From NCBI GenBank assembly GCA_037893225.1, contig JAZGUH010000331.1, forward strand, positions 1,488,001 through 1,552,000: 64,000 nucleotides of DNA, written 5' to 3'. The translations under genes and the position numbers were made by a program. How positions within the stretch are numbered: position 1 is the first letter of the stretch; each line of letters starts with the position of its first letter. Below the pieces are notes generated by a model that did no database searches, was not told the origin of the DNA, and was given only the letters and a program-made list of their open reading frames with translations. The stretch is from Hippasteria phrygiana (taxonomy: Eukaryota; Echinodermata; Asteroidea; Valvatida; Goniasteridae). This document shows positions 27,701-39,700 of this stretch, piece after piece.

Positions 27701-30700
27701 ATACTGACAATTTGGGAGACCGCCAACATAGGGCAAGATAGCTCAGTTTGTAGAGCGCCGGTACGGTAACCCGGAGGTCGTAGGTTCGAATCCCGCTCCT
27801 GCCAGTTTCTTTGTAATATAAAACGTTAGAAGAAAATATTTAGAAGAAAAACAAAATCAACTTACTTGCAATGTTTTTGCCAAAATCTTGAGCGTACTGA
27901 CTTAAATCAAGAGACACGCTGCTAAACAGGTGGCCAACAGCTGTGAAAAATAAAACATTCATAGGAAATGTTTACCAGTTTTGGCAAGGAAATGCATTAA
28001 AGGTAGTATACATCATTTGCTTATGCTATAATTTTCAGAAATAAATGGATTTGGGGGTTAGTTTTTTATAGCGTGCTAGCAAATAAACACTGACCTGTTT
28101 AAAGTTTTGTGTGCATACGTAGATGCTGGGAAAACAGAAACAAATTCTGTTCTAGTAGTCTGGTTCCCTGACCATACTTTAGGCAAAACGGAACAATTTA
28201 TAGAGTCGGGGAATTATCAGGTCGGGGAATTAGACTATTTCCAACGATTGTTGGCCGATAATCGTTGGAAAACAATATAAATTTCCACTTTTCTTAAAGG
28301 AAACATGATTTAGGATTTATATTGCATTATTCCTGCTTAAAACAATAAAATATTGACAATGATATTTTGTGTCCAGAGACAATTATTTCCCAGATTAAAT
28401 ATGAGAAATTCTTCTTTTTAAATGTTTGTCCAAGCTACTCCGCCCCCTGAGTGGGACCCTCATTAACATAAGTGTGTGACGTAGATCGAGGCACATTACA
28501 GATTCTGCTGCATCACGCGTTTGCATTGAGTGTACATGTACGTGTGTGTGCAGAACGGCGAAAATTCTTCTTCCAAAATCTAAGCAAAATAGTGTTTTTC
28601 GGCCATGCCGACAAGGTGTGTGGCTGCTGGATGCAGCAAAACAACGAAGGATGGAGTAAGCCTTCATATATTTCCAACTGATGCGAAATGTCGGAGAATT
28701 TGGACGGCGAAAGTGAAGGTGACAAGAGCGAAGTGGTCCGGCCCCAGCAGCTTTTCAGCGTTAAGTAGCGACCACTTTGAGCCGTCGTGTTTCGATATTG
28801 GTATTTTCAAATCATGGGATGACCATTAAAAATAATGCTCAAGTCCACTGCCATCTTAACAAAGTTCCCAGATGTAAGGTACAGGCAAAAGCAGTTAAAC
28901 GGCCCAATACCCTGAGGAGCCTTCGCTAAAAGAGAAAAAATCAGGGTAAGTTCGAAGTTAGTTGTTGCAACTTACGAAATTGCACGTGTAGACCTAGTGT
29001 GTATACAATGTACATGCGTCATTTACGGGTCCAGACTATCGAGTCGATCCATGAATTTCGGTGCCTTGGTCTACGTCACGAACAGCGCCCTCAATTTGGG
29101 TCTCAACAAATTCCAAAAAGGGGGGGGGGGTCAATTTTTGGGCGGCAAATAATCACACTAAAACTTCACTTAAACCAGTTTGGCTTTTAATTTACATTTA
29201 ATACATATAAATGAATTTATTTATGTAATAAAATGTGATCCGGCCAGTTTGAGAAGCATGGTTCCTTTAAAAACAGCAGCACACCAGGTGCCATGTTTTT
29301 ACAGGATGCTTGAGACTGCTGTTTACTTACAGTATTGTATGGTATTTCGTATTAATTTAGTAGTTTTGTTTTTTGATGTTTGCAAATGTTGTATACTACC
29401 TTTAAGAAAAGTTTCACAAATCCAATCAGAATTTCAGCGATCCATTATTTGAGGAACATTAACAACAGGGTATTTCATATGGCAAATTATTTTTCAGGAA
29501 ACTTTCAGGAAACTGCATGTGTTATAAGAAGTATCAAACAACAACATGTTTTTCATTCATGGAGTGTCAGCATACACTATGAAAAGAGAACAATAATTTC
29601 AATTCTTTTTATCAAGGTATTGTCCTTGCATTATGCCACAGAAATTGAAGTGAACTTTCTGACAAAATTGACATTTCGGAGTTTTGTCTTACTGACAAAG
29701 TAATTAACTAAAATTCTACATGAACTTCATTTGATTGTGGCATATGGGCTGCGGAAGCACTACTACATTCTTCTGTGTTCAACTCGTGCTCATCGCAATA
29801 ACCAATATTAAAACTATTACTACTAAAGTCACTGTCCAGGACAGATAGGATGGCATACCTTGGAGTACATTCTCAGGGCTTCTCAGCATTGCCTTCTGCA
29901 CAGCAGGAAGAACCACCTGTTTAAACTGGTCATGGCTCACCTGACATAGTAACCACTTGCTGATAAGCTGTCACATATAAAAAATATTGCTATAGAATTA
30001 TTGACGGCATCAGCTATATTTATATGGCATAGCATACATGTATTTCATAATGTACGAGACTTCTAACACAATAGGCTTCTATTCCTATTTTCCACATGGT
30101 CGCAATGAACATCAACAGTTTGCAAGATGTCAGGATGCTGACTCTCAGTACAGAAATGGTTTGTGACCTCATTCAACCAAAAAACAAAACTTAAAAATAA
30201 ATAGGCCGGAAAGAGTTCAGCTCATTTTGTCTTGCCTTGCCCACAATGTAACTAAAAAAATGTTAACATTTTTCATCTGCTTTTAATTTTATGTCTTTCT
30301 TTTTTATCAATACTGTTCTAGTTCCTCTAGTGATGGTACGGCCCAAGTTGTATTTTTGTCCCGAAAATCTGTTGTTGGGTTTTATATTTTATACTCGTTT
30401 TGTTTGTCACCCCTGTATGAAATATCTCTTCATCCTGTCTTCTCTCTTATCCCTGCGTGTACTTAACCACCACCCTTCCACATCCACCCACCCATTTCAG
30501 TCATTCATTTTCTCCTCAACTTTCCTCACGTTGTCACTGTATCCTTGTTCGTTTCTTGCCTTATCTCCCTTGTGTCTGTACTCTCATTCTGTCGTCTTCA
30601 CTTTGTCCAAATACTTAATTCCTTATTGTATGTCTCAGGTGCAATATTAGTCTAAATAGGATATTAGGGAGACATTTAGTAGTTCATGATCATCACTTAG

Positions 30701-33700
30701 GGAGACAAGGGTATTTTCAATTAGGGAGACATTTTCATGTCTCCCTAAGTACCCAGCCCCCTTAAGGAGTGAGAATTTTACTGTCGGAAGTGAGTTATAT
30801 CGATAGAGAATGGTCCAAAACATTAATATACCAAAATTTGTGGGGGTAGGATAGGGGATATTTGGGTTAGGTTACATTAAAGTCGGAAACAAAGTTGTGC
30901 ACAAGTCTATGGGAATGTCTCCCAAATGGCCCATCTAGGGTAATTTATTATTATCCTTACAATGACTGTTACTGTACGATAACTTCTTTCCTGTGGATGT
31001 TTGAGGGGTGCGTTTTGTTTGTTTCCCCCAGTTCCTTGTGCCGTCTCATGTCTTCCTTTCTTTTTTCTTTTTTCTTTTTTAATTTGTGTGGTATTAAAGA
31101 TTTGCTCATGAAGACATCAGTGCTCTTGTCATGAATATGGAAGTTGTTGAACGCATAAAAGTTGTAAAGAGGGTCAAGAAACACCCTGTGGAAGGCAATG
31201 AAGGCTAAGAGTAATGGTAACCTGTGAACCTCTTGCATACCAGAACATGAACAGGGGGCTTGCATTTGCCTCCAAGGACTGCCTTGATGTATGCATCTAG
31301 GAAGGCTGTACTGTAGGTAGTAATGGTGCTGTCTAGATGGCATTGACTGCAGTGTTGAACCAGCAAGCTTATCATACAAAGCTTGTGAAAGGAGTGGTCA
31401 AGTTTGGACAATGCTTCAGCATAGCTGCTGACTGCATCTGGAACCTAAACAAAAAGATAACATTCAGACAAAGCATGGTTTGAAGATCATTATGGTAGGC
31501 AAAAAGATAATTATTAAGTGTGCCAAGCCTAAGGCTGTTCGATATCCATTTATTTTGATACCGAAATATTGGCAGAAAAAAATATCGCGATATTCGATAT
31601 TATCGTGATGACGTCACTTTTTCATTACCGGAAGAACGGAGGAATAAAAAAAATACATGACGGAAGTCACCACGGCATCATGAGATCGGGGCTACCGGGA
31701 TCGGGCCCGCCATGATTGAGCGGCAGGAACGGGGGGCCGGTTTGACAAAGCTTTTCTTCGCTCGTTGAGTATTTGGAGTTTTACGACATTTACCTTCAGT
31801 TGGCTACTTTATGGCACTCCAGAAAGACTAGAGTTTGTTTCTATTTCAGCATTGTTGATTAGTAACACAGATGATAATACCATGGACGATCACATGCGAG
31901 CTGTCAACAAACGATCGTGTCGTATATTGTGAAGACGACATGTTCATGACATTGCACAATGTACAATGGATGCGCGGCACGTGTTTTAATCTTTTCTCAA
32001 GACGCGACGCAGTTCGCTACACTTAACTACACCTAACTACGTGTGCCTTGTACACTGGGGAAAGACGGTGGCATTCAGTGCGGTTGCTTGCACTTGACCA
32101 AGGCTAGCAACAAAGCAACGCGCATGCGCAGATGCGCTACAGGGGTTGACCTTATTGCAAACAATTGCCATACCCCTCGATCTCAAGATGAGTTCCCAAG
32201 CATGTAGGTACGTACATTGTACACTGGGAATAAGACGTTGTTTGCGCTTGACAACGTACGGCGCGGAGGGTAAATCGCGCGGAGGGTAAATCGCGCGGAG
32301 GGTAAATCGCGCGGAGGGTAAATCGCGCGGAGGGTAAATCGCGCGGAGGGTAAATCGCGCGGAGGGTAAATCGCGCGGAGGGTAAATCGCGCGGAGGGTA
32401 AATCGCGCGGAGCGGAGATGTCATGTCGGGGTTTAGAAAACGGTCAAAGAAAGACACATTTAGTGCATGTATGTATTTTTGTATTCCTCCATGGTACATC
32501 ATGATACATTATATACTATTCCTACCGTCCAATAATTGGAAATAACTGGAATTTCGGGCAAAGTAAACTGGACAAATCCACACGTAATGCGGCCAAAAGG
32601 AACATATATCGCGATATTCTTCGGCATATCGAATTCCCCGATATTCCAGGTTTTTTTTAAGGGGCCGATACGATTTTCGATATAAAAGAAATATCGAAAT
32701 ATCGGGAAATATCGTCATATCGAACAGGCTTAGCCAAGCCCAGTCTAAAATGTGATCAAATGTTATTTTTTCACTAACTGGTTTTTACATGCATTACAAA
32801 GAACATACTCCGCTCTTCATTATGACACATCTCTCAGTTTGAATCCTGATAAATATTGATATTAGGAGGATGAAGACATTGACAATAAAATGCCTATTGA
32901 TTTTCATTGTGCAAGATTTGATATGGATCAGGGAACCTGGGTGTTTTAACTGTGAATGTGCAATGTACGTCAAACCCAAGATCCCAGTGAATATGAGTGC
33001 ATATGGTACTTTATCATATTCAATGATACAAGAAGGCTCTTAACCAAGGTGCCTTGGCGGTTAAGGTAAATGCTTTTGCATAATACTTGAAGACATGTAC
33101 ATTGTACAAGTGACAGATCTAGAACATCCTACCGGTGAAGGTCAAAATATAGAGGTACAAACCACTTTGTCAAAAACATGAGTTTAAACCATGAAAACAA
33201 AAAAACAGGCATCAAATTTAACGGCGGCCACCGCAGCCAGTGCCGTCGAGTTACCTGGGTACCGACAAATCATATCGCCCCCGATGCCCGGGACTCGACA
33301 ACCAAAATCAGGCGTCGGGCTACCGTTTCTTGTCAGTGGCCAAGTTCGATGGACAACCTGTTTTTCAAAATCGGGCTCATATGAAACGCATAATGTTTCT
33401 CATTTTGTCCAAAACAAAGGCGAAAAACAAAAGTCAGTTGAATTCCGAGGTCAAGGATGCACGATACTTACTGCTATGCACATATGCACACACGATTGCA
33501 GGGCATAATTTTGATAAATATTGCATAGCAGTTTGCTATACATGCGTAGCAGTTTTGTCCGAAGTTGCACCTGTGCTTAATAAAGAAACAGAATTTTGTC
33601 TCACAGCCGTTTACTGGTATAAAGCTTTCAAGAGAGGGCGCTCGTGGCAATTCTGGTCGATCACATGCATTATTATATAAAAAGGAAAAAACGTTTCTTC

Positions 33701-36700
33701 AGCGATTTTTATATTTTTGGGCTTTAAAATTGTGTTTGTGGAATTGTGTTCTTGATTTCTTTTCAGCGTAAATAAGTTCGAATTATGACAGTGTAATTTA
33801 CAGCACCCTCTGTTGGTAAGGTCCATTTTGCAGTACCCGGCTGAAGCATGCTCATTCTCACTCTCGCTCAAGTGCAAACCACATCACGCATGCATGGAAA
33901 CAACACGGCGACGCAATCCAGGAAAATGGGGCCGAGGTTGCTGCTTGTAGCGGGCATCTTTGATTAAGAGGTTTGGATTCTCGTTGTTGGCTGAGTACGT
34001 AACTTTAAACCCCCAACGTAGCCTTTCAAACACGCAGCAGCAGGCATCAGTTTCTCACTTCAGGGCAGAAGTTGCGAGCCGAAACTGCACATTTTTTGAC
34101 AGAACATTCTTGTTGTTTTGGGCTACATTTTAAGATCTGACTACTTTGATGTATCGCAGTTTAATGCGATCCATTTTGGAAAATGCATCGCAAACGGTGT
34201 GTTAATGCGTCGCAAACTGCGATGCGATACCAGGAAAATTATGCCCTGGATTGGGCCTAGTGGCACTGTTGGCTTGACGGCAACGCGGCCCAGCATGACG
34301 TACATGTATAAATAATTTGTCAGGAAGTACAACGATTCGATTTACACATTGCGCGGGGCACTGTGGAAGCAGCGTATTTGTTGAAGTCTACATATGCAGC
34401 GGGCCACTGGCCAACTAAATTCTCACTACGTACGTTCCGTAGACTATATTCTAGTCCGTGATGAACTAGTGTATTTTTGCATGTGCTTGAACATGTACGT
34501 ATGTAGAACAAAATGGTAAATTAAAGACTAAATGTGAAGCCGTTTTGGAGCTTTCCGAGTGGAATCGCTCTATCTCCGCTCCCGTCCATGTATATTTTCG
34601 CTTGATTATTTCAAAGCTATAAAAAGGTGAACAATTTGCCAAGTAAGCAAATAAATGCCAAAGCTGGATTCATTCTTCTCACGAGGTGTATTTTTTGTTT
34701 CTGTTTCATGTATTTATTTTGAGATTTTAATGACCCGCTCATATTAGTAACGAAGTTGTGTAGCGCAACGTGATTTTCCGATGTGTGCATGCGACGTGGC
34801 CGGTCTGCGCTCCACCATTCATACCTAGCTCTCGGCACAGAACTTGTTTGCCGTTGCCATAACCATACATGTACATCACTTAAATTTCCCTTTATAGTTA
34901 GCCTCCGTGCCCTTTTTTAAAAATGCCATTGGCCTTGGTGCCCTTTGCTTTTGGCCTTGGTGCCCTGCCAAATTTTTCATTATCGAAGGCAAAATGGCCG
35001 TGCCCTGGAAAATCTTAAATTTGAGGCCTGCAAAAAAGGTTTGTGTATTCCACACATGACATCAATAAACTATTATAAATGTGAATTCAAACTGTGGAAA
35101 AGTTTAGATATTTTGTGCATGTACATGTACCTGTTTCCAGACGTTCTTGAGTTTTCTGCCAGCTGATTTGATGAGTGACTGGTGGTCAGTACCTAATACA
35201 GCCGAGATCAAGCCACACTGTGCTTCAACCTACATGTATGACCATAAGCACACCGATATTCACATTTAGTTTAATGCTAGATGTTCATGCCAAATATTGA
35301 ATATTGCTAGGTGACAGAGCTAGAAATAGTATGATGATGATTATGAGGTTAATCATCCTTCACGGTTTGGATGAGCAACCACTGACCCTTAGGGGTGTGC
35401 ATTTACGGGTAGTAAAAGAACCGGGTAACCGACTGAAAAAAATACGGGTACCCGTTAAAGAAACCCAACCCAAAACTTCAAATCCCGGAAGTTGCAATAA
35501 TGTATTTTTCTAAGATTCAAAAGTCTGATTTCAGACAAAAGTCTGAAAAATCTCATGCCTGTCCAGTAAACATAATCACTACTCTGCCATTACATTTCCG
35601 GCAAGTGCATGCGCCGGCATATCACAAAAGACAGAAGCTTTATACAGTTGTATTTATTGTGGAATGAGGCATGCTATTATATCTCGTCAAGGCTTTTTAT
35701 CCATACCCAGACTACAAAAACCACAACCGGTAAATTCCCTTTATTGTCAATTTTCGTGAGCGTCATAAACATGAAATCTGTGCTGGTTTCCCATGTAGTC
35801 GGGTTTTAATTTTGAAAATTCCCGACAAATACATGTAACATTCAAAACCTTTCCTTTTTCATTTTCTGGGAAGTTACTATGCGATAATGTAATGTTGTAT
35901 ACGGGTACTCGATTCCATAATCTGGAACCGGTTCCTAACATGAACGGTCAGGTACTCGGGTACCAGGTTCCGATGCACACCCCTACTGACCCTCTATTCA
36001 AAATGCAGCCTTCAAGTGGTTTCTTGAAGATGGGATGTTGGGGTCGGACCATAGAGCTATATTAAATTACTAGAGCGCTGACTCGATGTACAAAGTGATG
36101 CCTGCTGGGCGCATCCATATTTGTGTATAAACCTATGGAAAACTCGAAATTTTGTACGGCTATTTGCCTGCGTTTGTATTCTTTAAAGTTGCATTATCAA
36201 AGCAGATACTCCAAAACCCGAAACGCACAATCAGTAAATGAGCGTTTCATTTTGCTCTGCGCAAACAACACGCAAACGCGTGCGCGTACCGCGCCGCAGA
36301 TCAGTTTTTGCCGTGACGTTTTATAACCGTTATGACGCTCTTAAGTTGTTTGCGTATGTTGTACTTCTGCGTTGCATTTAGAGTACACTTTTAAAATTCA
36401 CTCTATCAAATTTCATCATGTTCTACAAACACGCACATGAATTCAAAATGTCTGCGCGCAGGAATGATTTCAAGTATCTCCGTGCCTAAGATCGGGAGTT
36501 AGCGCTCTAGTAATTTAATATACATGTAGCTCATTTCATGCAGAGGCATACATTCTCTGGCATTTAATATCTTGGGAAGGTCTATTGCCAATCTTTCCTG
36601 TTGGGTCAAGTTTTCTAGGGTAGAAACAACTGAATCAAAATGTTTTCCAGGAGGAAATGAGTAAAAATTCTTGTGGAGAATAATTTTTTCAATTTAAGAT

Positions 36701-39700
36701 TTGCTGGGGGAAGAATTACTTCAGACATTACACATTGGTGGGAAAATTAAAATAAATTCAGGCAATCCTTTCTAAACTTCTCGGAGGAAAGCGGTTCTTT
36801 TTTCATTGTACACTGTTCATCCCAATTTTAAAACTCCAACAGCACTGTGTTGAATGTGCCATTTTGACAAGTTCAGCAGAAAAAAATCTTCAACTACAAC
36901 GCATTTCATGCTACATGTATCTATATGGATTAGACAAACCTATACTGAATTGGTATTGTGAATGCACTTATTCCACAGAAGTTTTACTTTTGGAGTTAAA
37001 ATTCACATTTGTGCACCTTTGAGCTGGCTTTTCTTGTACAGCACAAGGGAATTAAAGAGGTCACCAACACAAGGCAGTACATGTACATGTATCTCATTCA
37101 CCACGTTTACACTAGATCCGGCAAAGGGATTAAAAGGGGGAATCGAACCCGGCAAAGGGAATAAAAGGGGGATCGAACTTGGCAAAGGGATTAAAAGGGG
37201 GATCGACCACAAGTGTAAACGCGAGGTGGATCAGGGTCTGATCCGGATCTGATCCACCTTTCTCGATCCCCCTTTCGGGGGAGATTCGATCCGGATCAGA
37301 CCCAGCAATTTGACACAACCACATCCGGTATGCGTGACCAGTGGATTTAGGAAGTCCAAAAGTCTGCGAAAAAAATAATGTTTATTGTCTTGAGGAGCTG
37401 GTCCAATTATTAGGAGGGGATAATCACACATGCAGCCTTTATGTTACGTGTTAGAGTCAAATGGGATGGAGTTTAGGTTCAGGGCCGTGACCAAGAGATA
37501 TTCTGGCCAGACCTTGTGTTATTTTTGTTAATAAAATGGGGAAGTGCTTTTAAATGAGAAAATAGCAAGGAAGAACCGTAATGTTTTCCCGACTCGTACC
37601 ATCTCATGACGGCCATTCTTTGAAGATGTGTTTGTCAAAAGTACGATAATATCAGGGGAACCGACATGATTAAATGAAAGTATCCATCTCCATATCCCGT
37701 AATGAGAAAAAATAACCCCCCGAAAAAAGGTGTATAAAAATAACAAATGGTAAAAAATAACAAATGGTGTATTAAACAAAATCATAACCAAATGGCAAGC
37801 ATTTACGTACAAAGTATGTTACGTTTTTACACTGATTTAATAGCCCGCGAAAAAAGGTCGGCTACTGCACACACTCAATGACCTTCCTTCTGCTGTAAAT
37901 GGTGGATCGAAGGAGGATCGGGATATAAGGCCTTTTCACACTACGAAAAATCTTGGTGTTGGACCCGGGTTTGACCCGTGTTAACTAGACTAACCTTTTC
38001 ACACTGCAACATCTCAACACGGCACTGACCCGTGTAGAGCGCTCAACCCGGGTTGAAACTCAACCCTGCTCGGGAGGTGGGTTGAGAGCTCTCGACCCGT
38101 GTAGAGAAGTTGGACCCGTGTTGAAAGTCGTAGTGTGAACGTCTCCGGGTCGAGTTTGACCCGTGTAACCGCGGATCGGAGTGCGAGTGCGTGCACAGCA
38201 CTACATGTACAATGTATTCAGGAACGAACAAAGCCAGTTCGGTATTCCAACTGCGTATCAAGATTTGACGATTTTTCTCTCGTATCAAATGTGGCAGAAA
38301 AATACACACAAGTCTATGGGGGAGGTGGTAACCAAATGTGACCCGCTCTGCAAAAAGGGCACTTATGTTGCAAAATTTGAAAATAGTGTTTTATATATAG
38401 CTGGAAAGGCCATTTTATAAGCTTTCATATGGTATATGTCTGAGGTCTGTAGCATTTTGCAATCACAAGATATTTGGAAATTTGCATGTTTGTTTTCAGG
38501 AATTTCTTAAAAATGACTTAAGGAGAAACAAGCCATTTAAAAAAACAAAAAGCAAAGCAACAGATGGAAGCACTCGACAAAAACACATTCTTTTTCCAAC
38601 TTTATTAACTAAAATCAAAGATTTTGGTTATGAAATAGATTAATATAGGTATCAAAGATGCAAAAGAAATTCCCTCCCTTCAAAATCACTTGTTTGAAGA
38701 ATTTTTCACCCTCTTCACATTGAACGGCCCATAACTCGTAAAAGCATACAGCGACTTATGTGCCCTTTTTGCAGAGCGGGTCACAAATATGCATTCTGTG
38801 CAATTTTGCGTGCAATCAAAAAGACGATGGAAACTTTTGGACACACAAGACCCCTGAAAACACTTCGCTGTCCAAACGTTTTTGGAAAAATGTTACTTCA
38901 GAACACGCCGATCTCTTTAAATGTGCTGGTACCCGCTATCCTTTTGCACGCATACGATGAAATGTTTAGCCCGAAAGAAAAGCTGTCAAGATGCGATGCA
39001 CACACGCGCAATTGAAATACCGAACTGGCTTATTGTGCGTGCATGGAGGAATGAAACATGTTGTGTGCTACTTTCACGAGATTCTTGTTACTCCGATGTG
39101 TCCTGAGAAAATGGGCCCCAAATCAGACAAAAGACCGACATGGAGTGAGGAGGAGGTGAATGCTACGTTGGCTATTTGGGCTGACAGCTCCATCCAAAGC
39201 CAGCTCAACAGAACGAACAGATTTTTTTTCCGATTCAACCCGTGTTGAACGGCTGGCCGTGTGTGTAGTGTGAAACGATCACACAATACACGGGTCGAAA
39301 CATTACACGTGTAGCCAAAATGCTGGAGCTGCGTTGACCCGTGTTTAAATTTTAAGAAGTCTACACGGGTCGGACCCGTGTAGATTTCAACACGGGTCGA
39401 ACGTACATAGTGTGAAAAGGCCTCTAGTGTAAACACGGCACAGTTTATTTGCGGTTAAGCTTCCCTGTGGTTTTATTACCCTGCAAAACCCGATTCACCT
39501 TTGCCGGATTCAGTGTGAACGCGGTCACTGACATCTCAATTCAAAATGTAGATCTAGGGGTGGCTCAACTTACCCCACTCTCCCCTATGACGCACCGTCA
39601 TTGCTGTTTCTTGTGTAAGGAGATTTCAATTAGTTTTGAAAAAGAAAAACCAACTGCTGTACATACCAGTTCATTCCAGGCATTACCCGTCCGTTTATCT

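Larger units (their letters stand above)
28001..29401 (+). mobile_element. AGGTAGTATA-type TTAA element, copy C, with nested TTAA element
   Basis: Begins AGGTAGTATACATC, ends TTGTATACTACCT, flanked by TTAA (27997-28000, 29402-29405). The same family as 22872-23312, but split at 28298-29266 by another TTAA element; removing it restores colinearity with copy B. Confidence 0.85.
37928..39423 (+). mobile_element. DNA transposon with AGGCCTTTTCACACTA ends and a Myb/SANT-like ORF
   Basis: Left AGGCCTTTTCACACTACG, right TAGTGTGAAAAGGCCT. Both subterminal regions are packed with GACCCGTGT / ACACGGGTC motifs in both orientations, as expected for transposase-binding arrays. It contains a nested MITE (38338-38784) and the ORF at 39111. 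The duplication is unclear. The Myb-like ORF suggests a PIF/Harbinger relation, but no DDE transposase remains. Confidence 0.65.

Noticed and set aside
30291..30650. Plus-strand 119-codon ORF with membrane-like composition
   Set aside because: CT-rich low-complexity DNA inside a GCN1 intron; no domain, no conserved motif, no splice support.
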